Assembly (NCBI RefSeq): GCF_905171765.1
Contig: NC_053394.1
Location: 154,774,015-154,838,014 of the forward strand
Length of the DNA stretch: 64,000 nucleotides
Direction: 5' to 3'
Origin: Bufo bufo
Lineage: Eukaryota; Chordata; Amphibia; Anura; Bufonidae
Below, piece by piece: positions 46,853 to 58,124 of the stretch. Made by a program: the position numbers and the translations under genes. How positions within the stretch are numbered: position 1 is the first letter of the stretch; each line of letters begins with the position of its first letter. The notes below the pieces were generated by a model. That model saw only the letters and a program-made list of their open reading frames with translations. It did no database searches and was not told the origin of the DNA.

Positions 46853-48599
46853 TTGATTGATTCGACTTGAGTATACAAAGTCCTATAGTAACTGTTTAAG
46901 GTCCTGAGGGGAAACTTTAGTAATCTGTTGGTTTTATTGGGGGATGGGCATGCGCTGATTTGACCGAGTTGTTTGGGGGAGGGGGGTGGGAGTGGGGCTC
47001 TGGGTACTGTATAATAAAATTGTAAACGGGTATTGTCACTCTATTCATGTAACTGAAAAGTCTGTAAACTGTGTATTTTGGCAACACCAATAAAAATTAT
47101 TTTCAAAAAAAAAAAAAAAAAACAAGCACACCATTGTTTTTCTTGTGAAATTACCAATAAGTTTGATGTGTCACATGACCCTCTTCCTATTGAAAAAACT
47201 AAAGTTAGATTCAAAATGGCCGACTTCAAAATGGCCGCCATGGTCACCACCCATCTTGAAAAGTTTCCCCCCTCACATATACTAATGTGCCACAAACAGG
47301 AAGTTAATATCACCAACCATTCCCATTTTATTAAGGTGTATCCATATAAATGGCCCACCCTGTAGAATAACCAATAAAGAGTAACTGCCATAGCTTTTCT
47401 CTGTCAGGAGATCGTTAGACACTTTGGTAAGGGCAGTTTCTGAAGAGTGCAGGGGGAGAAAGGCAGAATTTATGGGGTCTAGAAGAGACTTTGCAGAAAG
47501 GTAACTTATTAGGTGAGAGTAGACTAGACATTTCAGAAGTTTAGAGAGAAGGAGAAAACAGAGACAGGTCAGTAGTTAGCAGCACAGGTCAGGTCGAGAT
47601 TTTTTAGTAGTGGGGTTATAACAGAATGTTTAAAAGAGGACTGAAAGAAGTCAGAAGAGAAACAGAGGTTAAATATTGTAGTTAGGTGGCTAATGACAGC
47701 CAGGGGGAGGGACTGGAGGGAGTTTTGGAGGAGGGGGATTGAAGCTGGTTGGTAACTGGGGATTATTTTCTGCCAGATGTTATCAATCTTCTCTTTGAGA
47801 TACGTGGCCAGATCTTCAGCACAGAGGTCAGTGATGGGCATGTGCATTTTAGGGCTGAGGGGGGGATGCAAAGTATCAAAGAATCGCTTTGGGTTATTTG
47901 AAAGTGAGGAGATGAGAGAAGTGAAATAGGTCTTTTTGGTGTAGGACAGAGCTGTAGATTTTAAGCATACATTTGTGGTTTTTTTCATAAACGTTCAGCA
48001 CAGCCATAGCACTGCTGAAGAAAACGTGTTTCAGATGTGTGCCAGGGTTGTCTCGGTTTGTATTGGGAAGGGTGGTTTTGAGGTTATGGTTGTAATGATT
48101 GGCAGTTAGATCTGGACAAGAGAGAGAAGAGATTGGGGTCACTGCTAACTGAAGGGTGTCAACAAGTTGCAGAGAGTAAATGGCATATAGGTTTCTATGT
48201 ATGTGAGAGGTAGGAATGTCAACAAAAGAGTGAGAGATCTTTAAAGTAAAGGAAAGAAGACTGTGGTCAGAAAGCCAGAAGGATGAGCTGATAAAGTCAG
48301 AAACTGAACAGTGGCAAAATAAGACTAGATCAAGCATGTTGCTATCTTTGTCTATGGCAGAGGAAGTAAGTTGTGAGAAGATGAGAGAGGAGTTTATAGA
48401 AAGAAAGTGAGAGAGAGGCTGATGGGGAGAATGAGTTGTCACTGTGGATGTTAAAATCACCCATAATAAGAGTTAGTAATTTGGTTTGGGGGCATGCAGG
48501 AGCGGACTGGGAACTTAAAGTCATGTCATGAAAGAACTGAGTACAGTCCAAAGCGCGTTGACTGGTGTGGGTAGATGTCCTGCTGTTTGCCATTTGGGA

Positions 48600-49150
48600 C
48601 TTTTTTTATTTTTATATATATTTGAAAAAAAAAATCTATGGTTTTAGCCAAGACCAGAGTGCTGGACCCGATACTTTGCTTCTACAACGGGAACTTAAAG
48701 TGGCCCTGGAAAAAAAACTAAAAGTGGCCCCATGTTGTAGGGTGGCAACAAAAGTAGTCAGCAATACCGTAGCGCAATATAATATCCCAGTAAAACCATA
48801 TACCGCAGAACAGCACAATACACTGCCCTACAAGCTGTCCCTCTGCGCCAAAATCTGTGGTGGCCATCAATAGATGCCATTTTCTGTCCTTCTTCTCCAG
48901 TTGTCTCTGATTCCTTATTGCAGGGGGCTGAGGAGGTGAGATGCGGGTCACAGCAGTTGAATTCAGTAGTGCATGTGTGGTTGCTGGCTGTGTACATGAG
49001 TACCTGATTCTCACAGTGATAATTACCACTAATAGCTCATTATGTACCCAGCCAGCGGCAGAGAGGAGGGCTTGGGCGGCCTCCTAAAGCATTGGCTCAC
49101 CAGGAAATTTTCCTGTAGGGTCTATGAAAAATCTACCCCTGGGGGCATGG
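48600..49150. other. Insertion of unknown type inside the L2-like LINE
   Basis: This stretch separates two endonuclease pieces of the LINE relic and has no LINE similarity itself. It contains two copies of aaagtggccc near 48700-48730 and no recognised termini. A MITE or composite insertion is likely but not proven. Confidence 0.4.
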
Positions 49151-49440
49151 GAACAGTATAGGCCCCATAAGATAGAGCAGCAGGGGAAGCAGTGTCAGAA
49201 TGTTGAAGCCAAGTTTCCAGGGGGCCAACAAGTTGGGAGATTTTGAAAGAAAGAAGTCATTGATAGTGGGGTGTTTGCTGCACACCAACTGAGAGTTCCA
49301 GAGACCACAGTTAAAAGATACAGGAGAAGATGTACAGCGAATATTAAATCAGATTTTTGTAGTTTCCCTGGCAGGTCAGAAGCTGAAATTACTAAAAGAA
49401 GGTGGACCAGGGTTTGGTGAAATGTCATCTGCAGCTAGTA

Positions 49441-50141
49441 GCAGGAGAATAGAAAGAGACAGCATATAGCTGACTGAATGAATACAGTACTGTATACCTG
49501 CATTCTGGAGGCATTGGTAAATTACCTGCCTGAATGAAAAAGGTTAAATCCTACTGGAAGAACTCAGGCTCTACAATATATATGAAGGTAAAGACTTTAC
49601 AAATAAAATAAATAATTGATGGATGTCTATAATTGATTGAGGTTTTAGTCTTACAACATGTGCACCACTAATGTAATTAAGATATCCGGCTCATGTGCTC
49701 CATCAGGCAGAGCGCAGATCCTGGAGGAGCTAAGTATCAGTGACAAAATGCGATAGGTTTCAAGGAGTTACCGCCACATGTGTCTCACTACTTTACAGCA
49801 ACAGCCTTACAATACAACACAAAAGGTTCCCACACACATGGGTAAGTTGTACTTCACTATGCCTCACTGCCAAGGGTGTCTGGAGGAAACATAGGAACTT
49901 AGAATAGACAGAGGAATCTGGAGTGAACCGAGGAGTCTGGAGGGGATAGAATGGTCTGGAAAGCAGGGCAGCAGAGGACAGCAGAATCTGCAGGCAGAAG
50001 AGTCTGGATAGGGCAGAGGAGTCAGGCCATAGTTGCTATAGCGATAATACAAAACATACAACACTGGTGACTAGCAGTCAGCATGATGCACGGGCAGTCA
50101 TGTGATCACATTTAGCGTGTATGTTGAGAAGGCTCCCGACA
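49441..50141. other. Intronic sequence, nothing recognised
   Basis: No ORF or repeat of note, apart from a loose repetition of gaggagtctggaggg type around 49905-50030. Confidence 0.3.
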
Positions 50142-50451
50142 TACAGTGGGGGAAATAATTATTTGACCCCTCACTGATTTTGTAAGTTTGTCCAATGACA
50201 AAGAAATGAAAAGTCTCAGAACAGTATCATTTCAATGGTAGGTTTATTGTAACAGTGGCAGATAGCACATCAAAAGGAAAATCGAAAAAAAAACTTTAAA
50301 TAAAAGATAGCAACTGATTTGCATTTCATTGAGTGAAATAAGTATTTGAACCCCTACCAACCATTAAGAGTTCTGGCTCCCACAGAGTGGTTAGACACTT
50401 CTACTCAATTAGTCACCCTCATTAAGGACACCTGTCTTAACTAGTCACCTG

Positions 50452-50460
50452 TATAAAAGA
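50452..50460 (+). promoter_or_regulatory. TATA-like box of the Tc1 transposase
   Basis: TATAAAAGA lies 49 bases before the transposase ATG, between the inverted repeat and the ORF, where Tc1 promoters are usually found. Supported by position and sequence only. Confidence 0.5.
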
Positions 50461-50508
50461 CACCTGTCCACAGAATCAATCAATCAAGCAGACTCCAAAC
50501 TCTCCAAC

Positions 50509-51531
50509 ATGGGAAAGACCAAAGAGCTGTCCAAGGATGTCAGAGACAAAATTGTAGACCTGCACAAGGCTGGAATGGGCTACAAAACCATTAGCAAGAA
50601 GCTGGGAGAGAAGGTGACAACTGTTGGTGCGATTGTTCGAAAATGGAAGGAGCACAAAATGACCATCAATCGACCTCGCTCTGGGGCTCCACGCAAGATC
50701 TCACCTCGTGGGGTGTCAATGGTTCTGAGAAAGGTGAAAAAGCATCCTAGAACTACACGGGAGGAGTTAGTTAATGACCTCAAATTAGCAGGGACCACAG
50801 TCACCAAGAAAACCATTGGAAACACATTACACCGCAATGGATTAAAATCCTGCAGGGCTCGCAAGGTCCCCCTGCTCAGGAAGGCACATGTGCAGGCCCG
50901 TCTGAAGTTTGCCAATGAACACCTGAATGATTCAGAGAGTGACTGGGAGAAGGTGCTGTGGTCTGATGAGACCAAAATAGAGCTCTTTGGCATTAACTCA
51001 ACTCGCTGTGTTTGGAGGAAGAAAAATGCTGCCTATGACCCCCAAAACACCGTCCCCACCGTCAAGCATGGGGGTGGAAACATTTTGCTTTGGGGGTGTT
51101 TTTCTGCTAAGGGCACAGGACAACTTATTCGCATAAACGGGAAAATGGACGGAGCCATGTATCGTGAAATCCTGAGCGACAACCTCCTTCCCTCTGCCAG
51201 GAAACTGAAAATGGGTCGTGGATGGGTGTTCCAGCACGACAATGACCCAAAACATACAGCAAAGGCAACAAAGGAGTGGCTCAAGAAGAAGCACATTAAG
51301 GTCATGGAGTGGCCTAGTCAGTCTCCGGACCTTAATCCAATCGAAAACCTATGGAGGGAGCTCAAGCTCAGAGTTGCACAGAGACAGCCTCGAAACCTTA
51401 GGGATTTAGAGATGATCTGCAAAGAGGAGTGGACCAACATTCCTCCTAAAATGTGCGCAAACTTGGTCATCAATTACAAGAAACGTTTGACCTCTGTGCT
51501 TGCAAACAAGGGTTTTTCCACCAAGTATTAA
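50509..51531 (+). CDS. Tc1 transposase, intact, 340 residues
   Basis: A cut-and-paste DNA transposase acting at TA sites. Residues 1-110 hold two helix-turn-helix subdomains of the paired type, separated by an RSGAPRK AT-hook-like linker (57-63). Residues 125-340 form the DDE catalytic domain. The triad is D153 (LWSDETK), D244 ([10 protein letters not shown]) and E279 (LNPIENLW), with exactly 34 residues between D244 and E279, the DD34E signature of Tc1. A glycine-rich stretch ([17 protein letters not shown]) lies at 186-202. The length matches the family norm of about 340. It starts at the first ATG (MGKTKELSK) and ends KGFSTKY, as its relatives do. No stop, frameshift or altered catalytic residue was found. 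Confidence 0.97.
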   Translation: MGKTKELSKDVRDKIVDLHKAGMGYKTISKKLGEKVTTVGAIVRKWKEHKMTINRPRSGAPRKISPRGVSMVLRKVKKHPRTTREELVNDLKLAGTTVTKKTIGNTLHRNGLKSCRARKVPLLRKAHVQARLKFANEHLNDSESDWEKVLWSDETKIELFGINSTRCVWRKKNAAYDPQNTVPTVKHGGGNILLWGCFSAKGTGQLIRINGKMDGAMYREILSDNLLPSARKLKMGRGWVFQHDNDPKHTAKATKEWLKKKHIKVMEWPSQSPDLNPIENLWRELKLRVAQRQPRNLRDLEMICKEEWTNIPPKMCANLVINYKKRLTSVLANKGFSTKY

Positions 51532-51759
51532 GTCTTTTTTTGTTAGAGGGTTCAAATACTTATTTCACTCAATGAAATGCAAATCAGTTGCTATCTTTTA
51601 TTTAAAGTTATTTTTTCGATTTTCCTTTTGATGTGCTATCTGCCACTGTTACAATAAACCTACCATTGAAATGATACTGTTCTGAGACTTTTCATTTCTT
51701 TGTCATTGGACAAACTTACAAAATCAGTGAGGGGTCAAATAATTATTTCCCCCACTGTA

Positions 51760-53229
51760 CATGCTACATACGGCACATAGGCTTCCACTGCAAGACCGAG
51801 ACTAAAATATTGTCCAAAAATGTGTGACTTCCTAAACATCGGTCTTATTGTTTGCTAGCAAAATCATAAAGTCTATAGTACCTGGGGAAGGCTGTCCCCA
51901 CCTCATTAACCATACACAACAGAACCATCAGGAAGATACAAATATTTGCAATTTACTGGCATATAAATGGTTGATCCACCAGCATTCGGAATTAAAAAGA
52001 GACACAATATGCTGCTAATGGGAGAAGCTGAGTAGATATTGAATGAAGGGTGTAGGGGCCTACTGGTCTTAAAGATCGCAATGATTCAAGACCATTTTTA
52101 GAAATTGTTATTAATATCTCCAACGTTACTGGTACACTTCATTTTAAAGATATTTTTAATGATACTTTTTGTAACTTGTGACATTTTAAGAACATGTATA
52201 TTTTAGATTGGTTACGCCTCACCCAAGATGCAGCATGGAGATAATGCAAAACTACCGTTGCCTGTCTACCTCAATACTCAGTCCATATGTGATTTTATGC
52301 TAGTAATCAGTAAAATGATGTAAAGAATATCTGTGAGTGCTGCAACCGCTCGTGCAAAATTTATATTAACTAAACGTCAGGCCCAGGACGAGGAAAAGGT
52401 TGTGTATGGGGCGAGAACAATTTCTCTCCTTGATGCATGTGCCGATTAGGTGGATTCAGGAATTTGCTGATGCTCCATTGAGAGAAATAGTCAAGGCCCA
52501 GTCTTTGGCACATCCCCAGTCCTGTCCTGTAGAAGTGACATCTCCGTCCATCGACCAGGCCGGAAACCCGGTAAAGGACGTGAAGCAGGATTTTCGGAAG
52601 AGAAGTGGCCGATCCACACAACTTCAAGATAATAAATACATTAGAAACTATTAGAAACTATAGGCAAGATATGAGTAATAAGATCCAAAATTTTAGCTCG
52701 TTAATCATCTCCACATCTGAAAGCTTGTGAACTGTTACAAGAACCACAGAAGGAACAATGTAAAACATTATATCAAGACAAAATTCAACAAAAACAGAGA
52801 AGATAATGAAATGTTAAATTCTGCCTAAAAAATGATCTGGGCAAAAATAATTGTCCTGGTGGATAGAAGTATTTTGGGACCAGGCACGGTTTAGCTGTTT
52901 TATGTGTTAAATGGCTATAATTTAGGCTTCTTTTCTTTTTGCTTTTTAAACTATGTTTAAAAATAGTAAAAAAATATACTTTTTTATAGAGTTACGGAAG
53001 TTCATAATTGTCTTTTGTAAATGATGTACTAAATGTCAAATCGGGTCTTGGCAACAGTGCAACACGACAGTCAGGGGATGTTTTTCGAGGGTTGGTTATT
53101 TTTGTGCATTTATTGATTTAGGTTACATTTTATTTTTATGATCTGTACCTCAAAAGTCAACAACGACTATTGGGGGACTAAAACATATCTAAAAGTGGGT
53201 TTGAAAAGACACTTTCTTAAACTTGAGTT
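51760..53229. other. Intronic sequence, nothing recognised
   Basis: No protein similarity, tandem array or element ends recognised. The 84-residue ORF at 52400-52654 has no features I can relate to a family. Confidence 0.3.
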
Positions 53230-53256
53230 ATGAAATAAATATATATATATATATAC

Positions 53257-53296
<40 letters not shown>
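53230..53296. repeat. (TA)n and (TG)n microsatellite
   Basis: Runs of tatata flank a short gtgtgtgtgt segment. The microsatellite abuts the left end of the MITE at 53297 and a short tatata run follows its right end, which is consistent with insertion into a TA repeat. Confidence 0.9.
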
Positions 53297-53299
<3 letters not shown>

Positions 53300-53677
53300 T
53301 GCTCAAAAAAATAAAGGGAACACAAAAATAACACATCCTAGATCTGAATTGATTAAATATTCTTCTGAAATACATTGTTCTTTACATAGTTGAATGTGCT
53401 GACAACAAAATCACACAAAAATAAAAAAATGGAAATCAAATTTTTTAACCCATGGAGGTCTGGATTTGGAGTCACACTCAAAATTAAAGTGGAAAAACAC
53501 ACTACAGGCTGATCCAACTTTGATTTCCACCTGTTGTCTATCCCATTTGCACAACAGCATGTGAAATTGATTGTCACTCAGTGTCGCTTCCTAAGTGGAC
53601 AGTTTGATTTCACAGAAGTGTGATTGACTTGGAGTTACATTGTTGTTTAAGTGTTCCCTTTATTTTTTTGAGCAGTG
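53297..53677. mobile_element. Tc1/mariner-derived MITE, 381 bp
   Basis: The ends are CACTGCTCAAAAAAATAAAG and its inverted copy, with TA on both sides. The ends match, from memory, a Tc1-like family that occurs in several fish and other vertebrates, but the transposase is absent, so this is an internally deleted copy. The inner parts of the ends (aactttgatttccacctgtt, atcacacttctgtgaaa read inverted) have the same layout. Confidence 0.85.
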
Positions 53678-53873
53678 TATATATATATATGAAGAAATCA
53701 CCAGCAGCATCATCCAAAAAAGGGGGAAACGGGTTCAGTATGGGAATAGGTGCTTACCCTCTAGTATAGAAAGAAAAATAGGACTGCACTCCTGTAGACT
53801 TTCAAAATTGTCAGTGAATATAGTATGTTACATGCTACTTTCGAGAGAGCCAAGAAATACTGTAATTGTGTCA

Positions 53874-54310
53874 CAAACTTACCTGTCTGGGCTCCAGCGG
53901 CGAGATCGTCAGCTTCTGCGTAACTGTGTCGGGAAAGAAGCGCTGCTAAACCACGACCCCTGGTGACACAACAGTGTCCTTAGCAACGGGATGCAATGCT
54001 CTTTCTCCCCACAGCGGGCGTGTGCTAGGGGAAACTAGCAGTGGGCTGATTGCTCAGCTGCTCTTTTTCTGTGTGCTAGTGTTCAGACTGATGAAGTGCC
54101 GGATTCTGATCCCCTTCCTGGCCATATACCAGAGCCAGTGATAGTCTTGTTTGGGCTCACTAGCTAGGTTCCTGGTTCTTGGATTCATTTGGATTTGTTT
54201 GCGCTCTTGACCTCGCTTGTCTTTTGACCATTCTCTGTCTATTCACCTATTTAATCCCCTGCCACATCCAGCACCTCCTCTAAAGTCCTCCCCACCAGGC
54301 TTTGTTTACA
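53874..54310 (+). mobile_element. Possible LTR fragment
   Basis: It begins tgtcacaaacttacctgt, close to the start of the minus strand of the unit at 9331-13600 (TGTCACAAACG). It is followed by pyrimidine-rich text with repeated ttgac/cttgtc phrases common in LTR R/U5 regions. The right boundary and a target duplication were not found. Confidence 0.35.
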
Positions 54311-55939
54311 TGGCTGCAGTGGTTAAGTGAATGCTGCGGTCAATCACGAGATTTACACCGCATATTTGTCGGCCAGATTATTAGGAATGAACGTTACTAC
54401 AAATGCTCGTTCCTGATAATCTGCCCTTGTAAATGTGCTGCTGATCACCCGATGAACAATCAAAAAGCTTTTCATCAGGTGAAATGGTCTTTCATGCAGG
54501 ACATTGAATCATTGTTTCTGGGCAGCAGATTGTCCTGTGTGTACAGACCAAAAACAATCAATCTGCATTAGGACATATGACAGCAGTAGCCATCGCTCAT
54601 GTAAATTCAGCACCACTGACAAACAAGCAGTTATCGGGAAGGAACTGTACCCTCTGCAAAAATTGCCTACTCATTTGGCATGTAATTGGCGTAGCAGCGA
54701 TGTGGGGTATATGTACAAGTAATCCCTGCATCGAGGAAAACAAACCCTTGCAGGGAGGATTGGAGCAGCAGCACTGGATGCTGTAGGCGATGAAATTGGT
54801 AAATACAGCTGCTTTTCTTATTTTAGCACAAATCCTGGCTTTGAGCAACTTTTTCATTATCTCTAACAACCCCTTTAAATTGTTATGATCTATCAAAGTA
54901 ATATTTGAGCAAATAAACTTGTAGTTTTTTCATCTCATGGAGCTATTGCTATGGTTATGAAAAATTCTGGACTTGCTGAATTAATAAAAGAAAAGCTGGA
55001 TCAGAATTATCCAAATCATATATCTGACATTGTTTAAATCCTAGATTATTATCCCAGATTACTATCATAATCTCAATAAACCAATTTAAAGGGATTGATG
55101 GAGACCCATAAATAATGAAATACCATCAGGGCAGGTTTTAAAATGCACAAAAAAAAAAAAAAAGACGACTCTTCTGACAGTCCCACCATTCTAGCAATGC
55201 AGCCAATGTCTCAGCTAATTCAATCCAGACTGGACTGGAAATGATGACAACTAATACACACTCTCATGATTTCTGATGATGATCAATGAATTCAGCATTG
55301 ATGTATACAAGCATAGCACATGACCGCTGAGCTATTGATTCCCCTTTAAAGGGGTATTCCAGGATTGGGCCCCTTTTAAATGGTCACAAACTTTTCACAC
55401 CACGTTGCATAAATAAACAGAACATGCGACCACAAGAAACTTTGTAATATGTTTTATCATTTATTTATTCTTTTAGTGGGAAAGGTCTAGTTATGCTGTC
55501 ATCAGCTGTTTACCAGCCCCCCCTTCCCCCCAATCCTTCAATCCCTTTCTAATTGCTTTTTACTTTGAAAAATGCCTTATTCCCATCCAGGAAAGATCAT
55601 CTCTACAGGAGGATCACATTATACATGTCAATGCAAGTCTATGGAGATGGGAGGGGGGAGGAGTAAGCAGTAGCTGAGGAGACACAAGTGCTTCATTCAC
55701 AAAAATACAGGTGAGTACTTCTCTGTAATGTCCTCCATGTTCCTGGGCTGCTTTTGAGTGACTGTAAGACAGGAAGGAGATTCTCCTCTACTTTCTGTGT
55801 GCAGTGAATGGCACCTAGTCTCCATGTATGAGAGAACATTCCAAGACATTCACGATGCATGGAAGAAAACTGTAATATTGATGAATGCAAAGTTTGAACA
55901 TTTCACCTCCATATTTCTTTCATTCTTGTGGAACATTTA
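54311..55939. other. Intronic sequence with a half MITE
   Basis: No gene recognised. At 55346 TTAA is followed by AGGGGTATTCCAGG, the terminus style of the TTAA MITEs at 30633 and 39901, but a right end was not found. A poly(A) run of about 15 lies near 55148. Confidence 0.35.
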
Positions 55940-56552
55940 ATGGTTAACAAGGTTTGTAAAATCAGTTTTGAATAATTTGAGGGGTGCAGTTTCTAAAATG
56001 GGGTCATTTATGAGTTGTTTCTATTACGTAAGCCTCTCAATGTCACTTCAGAACAGAACTGGTACTTTAAAAAGTCAGTTTTGGAAAGTTTCTTGAGAAT
56101 GTGAAAAATTGTTTCCAAATTTCTAAGCTTTCTAACATCCTTAAAAAATAAAATGACATTTAAAAAATGATGCCAACATAAAGTAGACATATGGTGAATG
56201 TTAAAGGGTTTCTGTCATAAGAAAAATCGTTATGTAGCTGACTGACATTTGCTATGTGCTGACTGACTTTTATAATATGCTAATGAGCCTCTAGTGGAGC
56301 ATTGCTGCAGCACCTAGAGGCTCTGTCTTCTCACCCTTTGGCACGCCCATGTACAGTTGATTGACGTCCGAGTTCTCCTCAGTGTCCCGTAAATCCTGCG
56401 CCTGTGCCGCCCCATTTAGTATTCGGCACAGTGAGTGAAGGACGTGCTCCTGCTGCCGGCTTCTTTCACTCCGCCTGCGCCAAATACTAAACGGGATGGC
56501 GCAGGAGCGGGATTTACGGGACACTGAGGAGAACTCGAACGTCAATCAACTG

Positions 56553-57763
56553 TAGGGCTGCAACGATTAATCGACTTTATCAATAATATTCGATAACGGG
56601 ATTCGTTGTCGACGAATCCAGTTAGCGAATAATCGCCGATTCGTTGCTATGCGGGCGGGGGGCGGTTTACTTTAAATCACTGCATCTTTATTTTACCTTA
56701 CAATGAAGCTCCAGTAACAGACAGAGCGAACGGCAGCGTAACGTCACTTACTCACATGACGCGCCTGCTCCGCCTCCTTCATTCATAAAGTAGGCGGAGC
56801 AGGTGCGTCACGTGACTGAGTGACGTTACGCCGCCGCCCACTCTGCCTGTTACCTGAGCTTCATTGTAAGGTAATAAAGATGCGCTGACGCTGAGTAAAA
56901 GTTACTGCCGGAATAGTCTGCTGTGAGCAGCGGGGCAGGGGCTGTTATGAGAGGGGGATCTGTGCACTCTTATTGGGAAGGGGATCTGTGCACTGTTATG
57001 GGGAGGGGGATCTGTGCACTGTTATGGGGAGGGGGATCTGTGCACTGTTATGGGGAGGGGGATCTGTGGATGACACATATAGCATAAGATGCTATATAGT
57101 GTCATCCACAGATCCCCCTCCCCATAACAGTGCACAGATCCCCCTCCCCATAACAGTGCACAGATCCCCTCCCCATAACAGTGCCACCCACAGATCCCCT
57201 CCATAACAGTGCCACCCACAGATCCCCTCCATAACAGTGCCATCCACAGCGCCCCCATAACAGTGCCACCCACAGATCCCCATAACAGTGCCACCCACAG
57301 ATCCCCCATAACAGTGCCATCCACAGATCCCCCATAACAGTGCCATCCACAGATCCTCCATAACAGTGCCATCCACAGATCCCCCATAACAGTGCCATCC
57401 ACAGATCCCCCATAACAGTGCCATCCACAGATCCCCTCCATAACAGTGCCATCCACAGATCCCCTCCATAACAGTGCCATCCACAGATCCCCTCCATAAC
57501 AGTGCCATCCACAGATCCCCCATAATAGTGTCATCCACAGATCCCCTCCATAACAGCGCCATCCACAGATCCCCCATAATAGTGTCATCCACAGATCCCC
57601 CATAACAGTGCCATCCACAATTTGTTTTAATATGGCCTTTGAACATCATTTTTCAAGTAAAATCATATAAACCTCTTTGTTTTGCAATTTTGGTGTTTTT
57701 TCCCGATTAATCGATTAAATTATCGACAACTAATTATTCAAGTAATCGTTAGCTGCAGCCCTA
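56553..57763. mobile_element. Non-autonomous hAT transposon, 1.2 kb
   Basis: The ends are TAGGGCTGCAACGATTAATC and, inverted, TAGGGCTGCAGCTAACGATT. An exact 8-bp duplication atcaactg flanks it (56545-56552, 57764-57771). No transposase. It contains a ggcggagcaggtgcgtcac palindrome around 56765-56820 and a 25-bp tandem array. Confidence 0.92.
56953..57620. repeat. ~25-bp tandem array with internal inversion
   Basis: On the left (56953-57070) units read gatctgtgcactgttatggg. After a short centre near 57085 the complement (cccataacagtgcacagatc) continues for about 20 units, shifting to cataacagtgccatccacag. Long minus-strand ORFs of repeated DLWMALLW or GICGWHCYG text come from this array. Confidence 0.9.
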
Positions 57764-58124
57764 ATCAACTGTACATGGGCGTGCCAAAGGGTGAGAAGAC
57801 GGAGCCTCTAGGTGCTGCAGCAACGCCCCACTAGCAGCTACACCTCATTAGCATATTATAAAAGTCATTATTTTGAGGGAACGGCGGCAGGCAGGGAGTT
57901 ATAAATAATGCTGTTATGTACTGCTGACATTAGCAGATTGCTAATGTCAGTCAGCTACATAACGATTTTTCTCATGACAGAAAACCCTTTAATTAATAAC
58001 TATTTCATTGAGGTATCACTATTCACCTTAAAAGCAATTCACAAACAATAAGAAATTCGAATTAAAAAAATAGGAATTTTTTTATTTTTTTTTGTAAATT
58101 TTGGATTTATTTTATAAATAATAG

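Larger units (their letters stand above)
41646..47122 (+). mobile_element. Full-length L1/Tx1-type LINE
   Basis: 5477 bp bounded by a 10-bp target duplication caagcacacc (41636-41645 and 47123-47132). It begins gacttccggttctggcgcc and ends with an AATAAA-containing tail (near 47090) and an 18-base poly(A). Between them lie a short 5' UTR, intact ORF1, a 341-nt spacer and intact ORF2. Two-ORF structure, L1-type ORF1p, APE endonuclease and C-terminal Cys/His motif place it in the L1/Tx1 group. Completeness and a matching target duplication suggest a young insertion. Confidence 0.93.
40975..47362. mobile_element. Mariner-like foldback element, split by a LINE
   Basis: The ends are CAGGGTGGGCCATTTATATG and its exact inverted copy, with TA on both sides (40973-40974, 47363-47364). 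The arms pair for about 440 bp: gtttcaggtgctgcacatct at 41392 is answered by agatgtgcagcacctgaaac at 41450. The element is about 900 bp without the L1/Tx1 LINE inserted in its right arm. No transposase is encoded. It sits inside the reverse-transcriptase region of the older L2-like LINE. Confidence 0.9.
40385..49440 (-). pseudogene. L2/CR1-like LINE relic, split by insertions
   Basis: Pieces of one non-LTR retrotransposon appear in order on the minus strand. Near 49400-49150: endonuclease start (NCGLWNSQLVCSKHPTINDF). Near 48470: endonuclease MGDFNIH. Near 48240: SDHSLLSFTL. 47988-47569: NNPKRFFDTLHPP and the reverse-transcriptase entry TIFNLCFSSDFFQSSFKHSV. 47440-47365: [12 protein letters not shown]. 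40972-40895: motif A DLSAAFDTVDHSLLL. 40560-40385: C-terminal tail text. The break between 47364 and 40974 is exactly the foldback element. A MITE and another insertion (about 48600-49150) split it further. Several stops make it non-functional. Clade assignment is from motif memory. Confidence 0.8.
50144..51757 (+). mobile_element. Structurally complete Tc1 transposon E
   Basis: 1614 bp with TA on both sides (50142-50143, 51758-51759). Inverted repeats run 50144-50355 and 51547-51757, about 211 bp, and differ at very few positions by eye. Each end shows IR/DR organisation: an outer site (gaaataattatttgacccct, 50152-50171) and an inner direct copy (gaaataagtatttgaacccc, 50335-50354). The transposase between them is intact. 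Of the five Tc1 copies in the window it is the only one with nothing evidently missing. Confidence 0.97.
56205..57988. mobile_element. TTAA MITE interrupted by a hAT element
   Basis: TTAA at 56201-56204 and 57989-57992. The ends are AGGGTTTCTGTCATAAGAAA and, inverted, AGGGTTTTCTGTCATGAGAAA (one extra base). The inner arms also pair (gcacctagaggctctgtctt with its complement near 57805). Without the hAT it is about 565 bp. Confidence 0.85.

Noticed and set aside
57022..57649. Minus-strand ORFs of up to 198 residues rich in GDLWMALLW
   Set aside because: They are translations of the ~25-bp tandem array inside a hAT element. The same text appears in three frames.
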